57,446 nucleotides of DNA from Desulfobacteraceae bacterium (GCA_003599865.1 QZKS01000097.1:1-57446), one strand, 5' to 3'. Shown: positions 8,489-17,926, counted from the first letter of the stretch. The notes: generated by a model not told the origin, from the letters alone. Made by a program: numbers and translations.

Positions 8489-11400
8489 GGTGTTCCGGCC
8501 TCCTCTGTTTCCATTTCAGCCGGTGGAAAGCTGATGGTAAAGGTTGTTCCGGTCCCTTTCTTGCTTTGAATCGCAATCCGTCCGTTGATCCCATGAATGA
8601 TTTCATGGGTGATGGACAGCCCCAGGCCTTTTCCTTTTCCGGATTCCTTGGTGGTAAAAAACGGTTCAAATACCCTTTCCCGCAGATGATGGGGAATACC
8701 GCAGCCGGTATCGGAGATGGTGACGGTGGTATATCCGTTTTCCATAAAGGTGCGGATGACAATCAGGCTGGGGTTGTCATCCTGTCCGGTCACCTGGTTT
8801 ATGGCTTCCATGGCATTGACGAGCAGGTTATAAAACATCTGTCCGAGTTGATAGGCATGGCCCAGGATGGGCCGGATATCCTGCGAAAGGCTGAGTTCGA
8901 CATGGATGTTTTCCACCCGAAGCTGGTTTTCCAAAACCGACAGCGTATCCCGTATCGGCTGGTTGATATCGACCTTTTGTTTTAAAAAATCCGGTTTCCG
9001 ACCAAACAGGCTCAATCGCCTGACAATGTCCGATGCCCGGTTTACCTGGCCGTTGATTTCATTGACTACAAGGGAAAGGTCTTCATCCTGAATGGTTTTT
9101 CCTTTTTGAAGCATGGTTTTCAGGTATTCGCTTCCCATTTTAATGGCATTCAGCGGCTGGTTCAGCTCATGGGCAATCCCTGCGGAGATCCCCCCCAGAC
9201 TGGGCATCAGCCGCAGAAGGTCCCAGGCGGTGACCAGTTCCACATGAAGCATCAGGGAAGGAAGGAGGATCATGTCTCCCACCAGCGCGGACAGCATGGT
9301 GATCATCATCAGAACGCCAAAGACGGCGGTGGGTCCGAAATGGGAAAACAGCAGCAGGGAAAATCCGATGCTGATGGTCAGGGAGGTGAATATGATCGGC
9401 TTGCCGACCCCTTCAATGGTATCCCGGAGTGCCCGGTCCTTATCCAGATCTTTTTTAAATTCCCGGTTGTATCGAACCAGATAGTGAATCGTATCATCCA
9501 CCGCAAGCCCGATGGCAATGCTGGCAATCAATCCGGTTGCCATGGAGAGCTCAATCCCGAACCATCCCATGATTCCGAATGTCACCAGCACCGGAAAAAA
9601 GTTTACCAGGATGGCAACCAGACCGACCTTTCCGGATAAAAACAGAATGAACATGGCGGAAAAAACAATTCCCATGGTCAGAAACAGACTTTTGATCTGA
9701 CCCTGCACGAGATGGTGGCTGCTTTCCGAGACCACCATTCCGATTCCGGTAACGTCGATGGCGATGTTTTCAGGAAGGTGCTGCTTTGCATACTCCAGAA
9801 TCCGGCTGCGGGTCGCAAGAAAATCCCTGGAGCTGGAGATATGGGTGAGAAGCATGATATTGGCTTTGGAGTAGGATTCATCCATGAATTGGGTGAGCAT
9901 GTCACGTCCGAGAAGCATTTTGTAGCTGTTGAGCAGCATTCGCAATTCATAGGATTCTTTCGGCAGGACGTAGAATTCCCTCTCATATCGGTTCATGCTG
10001 TAGTTGACCAGTTTCAGATAGTCGGTAAAAGACACGGTCTTGTCTATTTTGGGCAAAGATTCCAGGAATTGCTGTAAATCGGATATCTCCGTCAGGTGTG
10101 CCGGATCTTCAAAATAGTCATCCTCATTTCCCTTCAGCACGACATTGATCGGGAAGGAACCGGACAGATCCTGATAAATATCATGAAAATTTTTGCTAAT
10201 ATCCGTGTGTTCCCGGAAGTAGCCCACAGGATTGGTTTCCACCTGAAGTTGAAGGACCCCCGCGACAGAAAGCAGGCAGACGATACCCGACAGGATAAAG
10301 ACCGGTTTCCGGTATTTCAGATCGATCGTTGCGATGGTCCGGGTGATTCGGGTGAACCGGGAAGACAGAGTGGTCCTTTTTGGTTTTTTCCGGATCAGGG
10401 GCAGGGGAAACAGAACCAGGAGTGCCGGCAGAAAAAATAACAGGACCAATAAAAGGCTGAAAAGTCCAAAACAGGAAAACAGGGCGAATTCCTGTATGGC
10501 GGAAATCCGGTTGATGAAAAGAGACCCAAGACCGGTTGCTGTGGTAAAAACAGCGAGCATGGTCGGCAGGGTCATCTCCTTCCATGTCAGACAGACAGCA
10601 TCATGAACAGATGGGGAGACATCGGCATTTTCCAGAAATGCGGTGAGGAGGTGAAGACAATAAGCGGTACCTACAGCCGTCATAAACACCGGCACGATCA
10701 TGGTCAGCATGGCCAGCGGGATCTTCAGGATGGCCATGAATCCGAACATCCATATGATGGGAACGGCGACACAGAGCAGCGCCAGAACCAGTATCCGGAT
10801 ATTGCCGAACAGGATATACAGGATGACGGCAACCATCAGGAAGGTGAGTGGAAGGATCGTAAACAAATCCTTTTCCGTAAACCTTGCGATGGCTTCGGAC
10901 ACCAGCGGGATTCCGATCTGATAAATGGTCAGCGTATCGGATTCCGTCGCAATGATCCGGTTGACCGCATCAATAACGGCGCTCGGATCTGCATCGGATT
11001 CCAGCAGAAGGGTTAACGCGGTTGTCTTCCGGTCATCGGAAATCAGGTTTTTCCGGAAAAGCGGAACAGGGGATATTTTGGCTGAGAATGTCTCCAGGCT
11101 CCATGTTCCGGAAGGATCCACAGTCTTCTTGATTTCGGGAAGACTGATGACGCGCCTAACCCCTTTAATTCCGGTTGATTGTTCTGCCAGATGTTCCAGT
11201 TTGCTGAAAAACACGGGGTGGAATACATTTTCTCCCTTGACGACAATCCGGATGATATCGTCGGAACCAAACAGTTTTTGAAAGTCCTGATACTGTTTTG
11301 TCACCGGAAGATCCTCAATGACCAGGTCATATATCGAGGTGCTGGTGGTCATGTTCGGGATATTCCATGCAAAAAACAGCGATATCATTCCGAAGCAGAA

Positions 11401-11493
11401 AATCACGGCCCAGGGGCGGCGGGTGACCCATTGCAGCACGCGCTGATAAAGGTTCAATACGGAAACCTGATTTGGGAGATAGTCATTTCTCAT
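8485..11493 (-). CDS. RND/MMPL-type membrane protein fused to a histidine kinase
   Basis: A single 1002-residue frame with two parts. Residues 1 to about 755 are an RND protein of the lipid/hydrophobe-exporter (MMPL, HpnN-like) kind. It has one helix near 25-45, a large periplasmic loop, a five-helix sterol-sensing-type bundle, a second loop and a second bundle with the signature GLIASIAIGLAVDDTIHYL. Straight after the last helix comes a kinase: [16 protein letters not shown] with His775, NLLVNAMEAI, ISDTGCGIPHHL, a TTKESGKGKGLGLSI lid and a GTGTTF end. It has no PAS, HAMP or receiver. The frame is unbroken and there is no internal start with a good ribosome site at the join. It is the first gene of the operon and overlaps the binding protein gene by 4 bases. 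A transporter-shaped input could make it a sensor of membrane lipids, flux or hydrophobic compounds. Confidence 0.93.
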   Translation of the reverse strand: MRNDYLPNQVSVLNLYQRVLQWVTRRPWAVIFCFGMISLFFAWNIPNMTTSTSIYDLVIEDLPVTKQYQDFQKLFGSDDIIRIVVKGENVFHPVFFSKLEHLAEQSTGIKGVRRVISLPEIKKTVDPSGTWSLETFSAKISPVPLFRKNLISDDRKTTALTLLLESDADPSAVIDAVNRIIATESDTLTIYQIGIPLVSEAIARFTEKDLFTILPLTFLMVAVILYILFGNIRILVLALLCVAVPIIWMFGFMAILKIPLAMLTMIVPVFMTAVGTAYCLHLLTAFLENADVSPSVHDAVCLTWKEMTLPTMLAVFTTATGLGSLFINRISAIQEFALFSCFGLFSLLLVLLFFLPALLVLFPLPLIRKKPKRTTLSSRFTRITRTIATIDLKYRKPVFILSGIVCLLSVAGVLQLQVETNPVGYFREHTDISKNFHDIYQDLSGSFPINVVLKGNEDDYFEDPAHLTEISDLQQFLESLPKIDKTVSFTDYLKLVNYSMNRYEREFYVLPKESYELRMLLNSYKMLLGRDMLTQFMDESYSKANIMLLTHISSSRDFLATRSRILEYAKQHLPENIAIDVTGIGMVVSESSHHLVQGQIKSLFLTMGIVFSAMFILFLSGKVGLVAILVNFFPVLVTFGIMGWFGIELSMATGLIASIAIGLAVDDTIHYLVRYNREFKKDLDKDRALRDTIEGVGKPIIFTSLTISIGFSLLLFSHFGPTAVFGVLMMITMLSALVGDMILLPSLMLHVELVTAWDLLRLMPSLGGISAGIAHELNQPLNAIKMGSEYLKTMLQKGKTIQDEDLSLVVNEINGQVNRASDIVRRLSLFGRKPDFLKQKVDINQPIRDTLSVLENQLRVENIHVELSLSQDIRPILGHAYQLGQMFYNLLVNAMEAINQVTGQDDNPSLIVIRTFMENGYTTVTISDTGCGIPHHLRERVFEPFFTTKESGKGKGLGLSITHEIIHGINGRIAIQSKKGTGTTFTISFPPAEMETEEAGTP

Positions 11494-11692
11494 AATGATG
11501 AGGCCAAACCGGATCGGATGAAACCGAAGAAATCCGTTCGGAAGCCGTTCATGATCAAAACGTTAACTGTAAAGATTATTTAGAATATCGGTCGTGACAA
11601 ATCATGTCAATTGAAAATTTGTGACCCGGCGGAGTGACGGCATCGGGAAAACATTTTTTTCCTTCCGGACAGATGGATGATCCTATACCGGC

Positions 11693-12706
11693 TTACGGCT
11701 CTATCGGAAATCCATTGGAAAAATGGTCTGTCAGGCTGCCGTCGGCTGCCATGGTAATGATGAGCCCTTCGACATCCGGCAGCCGGTTGATCAACGCCAG
11801 TCCGGATTGCGGCCCCATGACCATGACGGCGGTGGCAAGACCGTCCGCATAGGTGCAGGTGTCGGCGATAATGGTTACGCTCACCACATGGTTGGAAACC
11901 GGAAACCCGGTTTTGGGATCAATGACATGGGAGTAGATTTTCCCGTCCTGTTCAAAGAAATTCCGGTAATCCCCGCTGGTGGCCAGTGCTTTGTTCTCAA
12001 GGGTTACCACCTTGTAGACCTCGGTATAGGGAGATCCTTTTTCCGGTTTGTTGATGCCGATTCGCCATTTTTCGCCGTCTATCCTCCGGCCGGCAGCCGA
12101 TACCTCACCACCGATTTCAACCAGATAGTTTTGAATGCCGTTTTTTTCAATCACCATCGCAACCTGGTCAACGCCATATCCTTTGGCAATGGAACCCAGA
12201 TTCAGGGAGATGTCCGCGATGCTTTTGGAGATGGAGTTGTCCGGATGAATTTGGATGTGCTGAAAACCGGTTCGCTGCAGCAGCTGATGGATGGTTTCAG
12301 TGGAAGGAATTTGTCGGGTGTTTCCGGTTTTTCCGAAACCCCAGAGGTCCACCAGGGGGCTGACGGTTCCATCCCATGCTCCTTGTGTCTGGTCATGTAA
12401 TGTTTTGGCAGTTTTTAAGACCGTCAGAAAGTCCTGGGAAACCGGCATCAGGGTATAGGCGCCGCTTGCATTGAACCTGCTGATTTCACTGTCCGGTTGA
12501 AAAACAGACATGCTGCGGTTGATCTCATCCAGACGCAGGTCAATTTTTTTCTCCAGTCCTGACAAGTCATCAAAATATCCGATGAGGACTTTTATATGGT
12601 AGGTCGTTCCCATGGTCCGGCCGGATAAGGTGGCTTCTTTTTTTGCATTGCATCCGGAAACAGGGATGATCCATGTGAGAAGAAGTAAAATGGCAATTTT
12701 TTTCAT
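11693..12706 (-). CDS. apbE: FAD:protein FMN transferase ApbE (lipoprotein)
   Basis: ApbE attaches FMN covalently to threonine in target proteins such as NqrB/RnfG subunits. The start at 12706 gives MKKIAILLLLTWIIPVSGC, a lipoprotein signal with Cys19; an upstream ATG at 12751 would bury it. Family motifs are visible: RTMGTTYHIKV, SVFQPDSEISRFN, VDLWGFGK, DISLNLGSIAKGYGVD, YLVEIGGEV, and SHVIDPKTGFPV near the C-terminus with the metal-binding TCTYADGLATA region. The start lies one base past the hypE stop, so it is the last gene of the hydrogenase maturation operon. No flavinylation target is in the window. The placement suggests a link between H2 oxidation and an Rnf- or Nqr-type flavoprotein elsewhere. 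Confidence 0.93.
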   Translation of the reverse strand: MKKIAILLLLTWIIPVSGCNAKKEATLSGRTMGTTYHIKVLIGYFDDLSGLEKKIDLRLDEINRSMSVFQPDSEISRFNASGAYTLMPVSQDFLTVLKTAKTLHDQTQGAWDGTVSPLVDLWGFGKTGNTRQIPSTETIHQLLQRTGFQHIQIHPDNSISKSIADISLNLGSIAKGYGVDQVAMVIEKNGIQNYLVEIGGEVSAAGRRIDGEKWRIGINKPEKGSPYTEVYKVVTLENKALATSGDYRNFFEQDGKIYSHVIDPKTGFPVSNHVVSVTIIADTCTYADGLATAVMVMGPQSGLALINRLPDVEGLIITMAADGSLTDHFSNGFPIEP

Positions 12707-12707
12707 A

Positions 12708-13718
12708 TCAGCATATCCTTGGCAGTTGTTCGCCGGTTTGCATGTCCACAATTCGTTCCCCGCCGATTCGGGTTTCCATAATGACCCGTTTGGGCGCGGT
12801 TTCCGTAACCATACCGATCACACAGGCATCTTTGCCGGCCGGATCGTTTTGAATGGCGGCAAGGACAGCGTCCGCATCAGACGGCGGGACAAAGACCAGC
12901 AGCTTTCCTTCATTGGCCACATAAAGCGGATCAAACCCGAGCAGTTCACAGATTCCGGCCACATCCTTTTTGACCGGTATTCTGTCTTCATATATCCGGA
13001 TGCCCAGGTTGGACTGAATGGCGATCTCATTGAGTGTCGTTCCCACGCCGCCCCTTGTGGGGTCACGCAGCACATGGACATTTTTGCCGGCCGACAGGAT
13101 GGCTTGAACCATGTGGTTTAGCGGAGCGGAATCGCTTCGGATTTCGGTGTCAAAGGAAAGGCCTTCCCGCTGGGTGAGGATGGTCATGCCGTGGTCGGCA
13201 ATGGTTCCGCTTAAGATGATATGATCCCCGACACATGCTCTTTCACCGCCGACGTTTACCCCGTCGGGAATCAGCCCGATGCCGGAGGTATTGATGAAAA
13301 TTTTATCCGCAGCGCCTCTGGGTACAACCTTGGTATCCCCGGTTACGATAAGGACATCGGCCAGCCTGGCGGCTTTTCCCATATCATCGAGAATCCGCCG
13401 CAGATCTTCGATGGGAAAGCCCTCTTCGATAATCAGTCCGACACTCAGGTACAGGGGTCGGGCTCCGCACATGGCAACGTCATTGACCGTTCCGTTAATC
13501 GCCAGATCGCCGATGCTTCCGCCCGGAAAAAATAACGGAGAAACCGTGTACGTATCGGTGGAAAAAGCCAGACGGGCACCGCCGACCTCAAGACTTGCAC
13601 CATCATTGAGCATGGAAAGGATCGGGTTGTCAAATGCCGGCAGCATGATGTCCCGGATCATGGCGCTTGAAATTTTACCGCCGCTGCCATGGTCCAGCAG
13701 GATATGATCGGTAGTCAT
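12708..13718 (-). CDS. hypE: Hydrogenase maturation protein HypE (carbamoyl dehydratase)
   Basis: A 336-residue HypE. It begins with DHGSGGKISSAMIRD, carries the PurM-like ATP site (NDGASLEVGG, STDTYTVSPLFFPGG, GDLAINGTVNDVAM) and ends in PRIC. The C-terminal cysteine (Cys336) is the residue that receives the carbamoyl group from HypF and is dehydrated to a thiocyanate, the source of the cyanide ligands of the active-site iron. It works with HypF, HypC and HypD, all encoded just upstream in the same direction. The gap to hypD is 68 bases, the widest among these maturation genes. Confidence 0.97.
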   Translation of the reverse strand: MTTDHILLDHGSGGKISSAMIRDIMLPAFDNPILSMLNDGASLEVGGARLAFSTDTYTVSPLFFPGGSIGDLAINGTVNDVAMCGARPLYLSVGLIIEEGFPIEDLRRILDDMGKAARLADVLIVTGDTKVVPRGAADKIFINTSGIGLIPDGVNVGGERACVGDHIILSGTIADHGMTILTQREGLSFDTEIRSDSAPLNHMVQAILSAGKNVHVLRDPTRGGVGTTLNEIAIQSNLGIRIYEDRIPVKKDVAGICELLGFDPLYVANEGKLLVFVPPSDADAVLAAIQNDPAGKDACVIGMVTETAPKRVIMETRIGGERIVDMQTGEQLPRIC

Positions 13719-13786
13719 TCTATCAACCTCAGTGTTTTTTAAAATGCAAAGCCAACGATCTCATTACCGGCCAACCGGCCGACGGC

Positions 13787-14878
13787 TCAACCGCCATGAT
13801 ATTTATAGTAAGCCGCACAGGTACCTTCACTGGAAACCATGCAGGGGCCGATTGGATGAAGCGGCGTGCAGGTTTTCTTATACAAGGCACAATCCGGCGG
13901 TATTTTGACGCCGGTCAGGATTTCACCGCAGGCGCATCCCCTGGGTTCGGGCGTCTGCCGGTAACTGATCCGAAACCGTTTGGCCGCATCAAAATTTTCA
14001 AATGCCTGCTGAAAAAACAATCCGCTGTCCGGGATCGATCCAATGCCTCGCCAGACAGTATCACCGGATTGAAAAACCGTTTTCAGAAGGGCTTTGGCCT
14101 TCGCATTTCCGGTTTCGGATACCGCCCGGGGATAGGCATTCTCCAGAATGTTCCGGCCGGTATCAATCTGTCTGACCAGCATATGGATCCCACTTAATAT
14201 ATCAACAGGCTCAAATCCGGTAATCACACAGGGGATCGGATGGTGGCGGATAAAATCACGATAGGCGCCGGCCCCGATGATCACGGAAACATGCCCGGGA
14301 AGAAGAAAACCGTCTATCCTGACTTCCCTGGTTTGCATGAGTGCGTTCAAGGCCGGTACAACCTGCTTGTGGGCGGAAATCACGGAAAGGTTTTTCAGGT
14401 TCATGGCCTGTGCGGAAAGCACGGAAGCGGCAATGGTTGGAGCCGTGGTTTCAAAACCCACACCCAGAAACACCACTTCTCGATCCGGGTGGTTCCGGGC
14501 AATTTCCAGAGCATCAAAGGCGGAATAGACAATCCGGATATCCCGGCCGTTTGCCCGTTCTTTCTGCAGGGAGGAGTCGGAACCCGGAATCCGCATGAGA
14601 TCTCCAAAGGTGGTGATGATGACGTTTTTTTCCCGTGACAATTCAATAAACGCATCGATTTCTCCCTGTGCCGTCACACAAACCGGACAACCCGGACCGG
14701 AAAGAAGGGAAACGGTTTCGGGAAGAATGGAACGGATGCCGTTTTTGAATATGGAAACCGTATGGGTGCCGCAAACCTCCATCAGTCGCAGAGGCCGGTG
14801 GCTGTTTTGATGAATTTTTTGAATCAGGCTTTTGGACAATTCCCGGTCCCGGTATTCTTCCGCGTGTTTTATGGACAT
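13787..14878 (-). CDS. hypD: Hydrogenase maturation protein HypD
   Basis: A 363-residue HypD, the scaffold that, with HypC, assembles the Fe(CN)2CO group. Conserved pieces are RLMEVCGTHT (Cys36, His39), SGPGCPVCVT (Cys64 and Cys67, the redox pair), the GFETTAPTIA loop and FLLPGHVSVIIG. The C-terminal cysteine set that holds a [4Fe-4S] cluster is present (RGCACGEIL, CALYKKTCTP, GPCMVSSEGTCAAYY). It overlaps the hypF 3' end by 10 bases, so it is probably coupled to it in translation. The length fits the family. Confidence 0.97.
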   Translation of the reverse strand: MSIKHAEEYRDRELSKSLIQKIHQNSHRPLRLMEVCGTHTVSIFKNGIRSILPETVSLLSGPGCPVCVTAQGEIDAFIELSREKNVIITTFGDLMRIPGSDSSLQKERANGRDIRIVYSAFDALEIARNHPDREVVFLGVGFETTAPTIAASVLSAQAMNLKNLSVISAHKQVVPALNALMQTREVRIDGFLLPGHVSVIIGAGAYRDFIRHHPIPCVITGFEPVDILSGIHMLVRQIDTGRNILENAYPRAVSETGNAKAKALLKTVFQSGDTVWRGIGSIPDSGLFFQQAFENFDAAKRFRISYRQTPEPRGCACGEILTGVKIPPDCALYKKTCTPLHPIGPCMVSSEGTCAAYYKYHGG

Positions 14879-17175
14879 GTTGATGGATCTCCCATTCGGG
14901 CGGATGCAATAACGGCCTGTCCCAATGAGATTCCGCCGTCATTGCAGGGAACCAGGGAATGGCTCAGCACCGTAAAGCCTTTTTTCGAAAGAGCCCGGAA
15001 CAGCCCCTGGAAAAGAATCCGGTTCTGGAATACGCCGCCGGTGAGCGCAACCCGGTTCAGTCCGGTTGTTTTTCCGATGGTTTCCGTAAGCTCCGCAAAC
15101 AGTTGAATCAGGGTGTTATGGAATTTTCCGCAGATGACCGACTGGTCGACATGGTGGATCACATCCCGCACCACTCCCTGCACAATGGATTTTACACTGA
15201 TTTGAATGGGAGTACCCTCCTGCCAGGCATAATCATAGATCCCTTCCGTGGTATGGTCTGCCGCCATTTCCAGTTCCATGGCAGCCTGTCCTTCAAAGGA
15301 AACCCGGTATCGCAGGCCGACAATGGCCGCAATGCCGTCAAACAAACGTCCGAGACTGGAGGTCATGGGGGAATTGATTCCGCCGTTCACCATTTGCACG
15401 ATCGTATCGATTTTCGAATGATCAATGGCCTGGAACATCGGAAGATTGAATTCCCGGCAGGTTTCCCCGAAACTGTCCAGAAGGTAACTCATTCCCATGC
15501 GCCATGGCTCTCGGACAGCGGCAGCGCTTCCCGGCATGGGAATATAGGATAAATGGGCTGTCCGGTCAAACTGTTTAAAATCCGCCAGCAGGATTTCTCC
15601 TCCCCAGACCGTGTGATCCGGACCATATCCGGTGCCGTCAAACGCCAGACCGATGACCGTTTCCCGGGTGTGGTTTTCCGCCATGCAGGCGGCAACATGG
15701 GCGTGGTGGTGCTGGACACCGATCCGGATCTTGTCCGTCCGGGCGGTTGCATATGCCGTGCTCAGATAGCCGGGATGAAGATCATGAGCGATCACGGCAG
15801 GGTGGATATCCAGGATCCGTTCCATGTGCTGGATGGTCTGCTGAAAAAACGCTTCTGTGGAAGGATTTTCCAGATCGCCGATATGCTGGCTGAGAAAGGC
15901 CTGGTCCTCACGGGTCAGACATATGGTATTCTTGAGTTCCGCACCGCATGCCAGCACTTCTGCCGCTGGGGTGCCGAGAAAAATCGGAACCGGAACATAC
16001 CCTCGCGATCTGCGGACCTGCCGGGCGGTGCGATGGATTACCCGGACAATGCTGTCATCGCTTCTCAGGTAAATCTCCCGATTGTGGATCAGGAAATAGT
16101 CGGCAATCCCTCCCAGCCTTTGAAATGCATCCTGATTGTTGATACAGATGGGTTCCTCGCTTTGGTTACCGCTGGTCATGACCAGGGCCGAAAAATGATG
16201 GGAAAGGAGGAGATGATGAAGCGGCGTGTAGGGCAGCATCACGCCCAGATACCGGTTTCCGGGCGCCGTCAGCCGGGCAATGGAAGAATGTCTTTTTTTC
16301 TGCACAATGACAATGGGGCGGGCAGGGGACAGGAGCGCCTTTTCCTCGTCAACGTCCAGTTCGGCAAATTCACGGATTTTTTCAAGATCACGAGCCATGA
16401 GGGCAAAGGGTTTTTCCTCGCGATTTTTTTTTTTGCGCAGGTTGGCAACGGCATGGTTGTTTTCCGCATCTACTGCCAGGTGAAAACCGCCCAGACCTTT
16501 AACGGCAACAATCTTTCCGGCCCTTAACAGCGCGACGGTTTTTTCGATCGGGTGATCGGTCTCTACAGGTTTCCCCTGATCTGTGTAGAGGGATACCATT
16601 GGGCCGCACCGGAAGCAGGCATTGGGCTGGGCATGGAAGCGCCGGTCCAGCGGATTATCATATTCCGCCTGACACTCCGGGCACATCTGAAAGTTTTTCA
16701 TGGAGGTACAGGCGCGGTCATAGGGAAGGTCGTCGATAATCGTGTATCGTGGACCGCAATTGGTGCAGTTGATGAAGGGATAGTGAAAACGCCGATTTGC
16801 CGGATCAAACAGCTCGGACAGGCAGTCCCCGCAAATGGAGACATCCGGTGAAATCAAAGCTGATTTCAGATCCCCATGCCCCTTGCTGGAGGCAATGGAA
16901 AAACCGGAATAACCCTTTACGATTTCTTCCGTAATCGCCATATGTGTAATTTGGGCAAGGGGCGGTTTTTTCATGGGGATGGTTTGGTAAAACAGCGCAA
17001 TGTCCTGAGGAGCGCCTTCCACAAAAATGGAAACGCCGTCGGCCGTGTTGGCAATTTCACCGCACAGTCTGTTTTCTTTTGCCAGTTGAAAAACAAAAGG
17101 CCGAAATCCGACGCCCTGAACAATGCCGCTGATTTCCAGCCTTTTTGCCGTAAGATCTGATTTTCTGTCCCGCAT
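14869..17175 (-). CDS. hypF: Hydrogenase maturation protein HypF (carbamoyltransferase)
   Basis: This 768-residue protein makes carbamoyl-AMP from carbamoyl phosphate and loads it on HypE. The domains come in order: N-terminal acylphosphatase (GIVQGVGFRPFVF, about 17-29), two zinc fingers (CGDCLSELFDP with INCTNCGPRYT; CPECQAEYDNP with ACFRCGP), a YrdC-like domain (KIVAVKGLGGFHLAVDA) and a Kae1-like domain (VQHHHAHVAACMAE, AFDGTGYGPD, LTGGVFQN). The start overlaps the hypC stop by one base (TAATG), and the end overlaps hypD. All key residues that I can check are present. Confidence 0.97.
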   Translation of the reverse strand: MRDRKSDLTAKRLEISGIVQGVGFRPFVFQLAKENRLCGEIANTADGVSIFVEGAPQDIALFYQTIPMKKPPLAQITHMAITEEIVKGYSGFSIASSKGHGDLKSALISPDVSICGDCLSELFDPANRRFHYPFINCTNCGPRYTIIDDLPYDRACTSMKNFQMCPECQAEYDNPLDRRFHAQPNACFRCGPMVSLYTDQGKPVETDHPIEKTVALLRAGKIVAVKGLGGFHLAVDAENNHAVANLRKKKNREEKPFALMARDLEKIREFAELDVDEEKALLSPARPIVIVQKKRHSSIARLTAPGNRYLGVMLPYTPLHHLLLSHHFSALVMTSGNQSEEPICINNQDAFQRLGGIADYFLIHNREIYLRSDDSIVRVIHRTARQVRRSRGYVPVPIFLGTPAAEVLACGAELKNTICLTREDQAFLSQHIGDLENPSTEAFFQQTIQHMERILDIHPAVIAHDLHPGYLSTAYATARTDKIRIGVQHHHAHVAACMAENHTRETVIGLAFDGTGYGPDHTVWGGEILLADFKQFDRTAHLSYIPMPGSAAAVREPWRMGMSYLLDSFGETCREFNLPMFQAIDHSKIDTIVQMVNGGINSPMTSSLGRLFDGIAAIVGLRYRVSFEGQAAMELEMAADHTTEGIYDYAWQEGTPIQISVKSIVQGVVRDVIHHVDQSVICGKFHNTLIQLFAELTETIGKTTGLNRVALTGGVFQNRILFQGLFRALSKKGFTVLSHSLVPCNDGGISLGQAVIASARMGDPSTCP

Positions 17176-17414
17176 TAATTTGAAATGTCATCCTTTTCTA
17201 CAAATGCGAGGGTTTCCTTGAGAATCTGAAGGGATTCCTTGGCGACAGTCTCATCGATTTTATGAATGGCAAAGCCGGCATGAACAATTACATAATCGCC
17301 GAGCTGCGGTTCTTCAATCATTAGAAGACTGACATCTCTTTTGACTCCGTCAACATCAACCGTTCCCATGTCCCCGTCAATTCGGATAATTTTAGATGGA
17401 ATGGCGAGGCACAT
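17175..17414 (-). CDS. hypC: Hydrogenase assembly chaperone HypC
   Basis: A 79-residue HypC. The start at 17414 is decided by the family rule that Cys2 must follow the initiator: MCLAIPSKIIRIDG. A longer frame reaching 17489 exists but would hide this cysteine. HypC carries the iron precursor between HypD and the large subunit precursor and binds through Cys2 and the conserved His in GDYVIVHAGFAI. Its start lies inside the 3' end of the protease gene (23-base overlap), and its stop shares a base with the hypF start. Confidence 0.95.
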   Translation of the reverse strand: MCLAIPSKIIRIDGDMGTVDVDGVKRDVSLLMIEEPQLGDYVIVHAGFAIHKIDETVAKESLQILKETLAFVEKDDISN

Positions 17415-17907
17415 GATCAACGCTCCTTTTTTGCCATGAAATACCATGCCTGGTGAGTTCTTGCAGCACCATTTCAATGGTCGGGTCAATTTTTGATCGG
17501 GTTGTTTCGCTCAGTTCAATGCTCACGGTTTCGATATCCTCCGGTTCCACACCGATAATCACGGTTTCAGGAACTTTATCCAATGCCCGGCACAGGGTAA
17601 GCGCCTCCAGGAAATCGATTTGGTGCAGGGAATTCTTGGCCCGGATTCGTTCCGGAATCGCTTCTCCTTCCAGCCGGTATAAGGAGCCCGGTTCGCATTT
17701 GTTCCGGATCGCATCCACCACAATCAGTTGATCCGCTTCTGAAATGACGCCCAGAAGATTCATTCCCAGAACACCGCCGTCCACCAGGGATACGTTGTCC
17801 GGAAATGTAAACCGTTTGTCCATTTCTTCCACGACACGCACACCAAACCCTTCATCTTTATATAAAATACATCCCACTCCCAGGATCATGATATGGTTAG
17901 GCTTCAT
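17392..17907 (-). CDS. [NiFe] hydrogenase maturation protease (HyaD/HybD family)
   Basis: A 171-residue endopeptidase that trims the C-terminal tail of the large subunit after nickel insertion. The start at 17907 gives MKPNHIMILGVGCILYKDEG and is preceded by an AAAGGAGC ribosome site; an upstream ATG at 17940 would lie in the hairpin region. The nickel-binding acid of the DEGFGVRV loop and the later VVDAIR aspartate are present; the family's usual GN is GVG here (ILGVGCI). It follows the large subunit gene after a strong hairpin and overlaps hypC. Its likely substrate, the large subunit, has a 15-residue tail after His531. Confidence 0.93.
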   Translation of the reverse strand: MKPNHIMILGVGCILYKDEGFGVRVVEEMDKRFTFPDNVSLVDGGVLGMNLLGVISEADQLIVVDAIRNKCEPGSLYRLEGEAIPERIRAKNSLHQIDFLEALTLCRALDKVPETVIIGVEPEDIETVSIELSETTRSKIDPTIEMVLQELTRHGISWQKRSVDHVPRHSI

Positions 17908-17926
17908 GCCGCTCCTTTGCAGAAAA

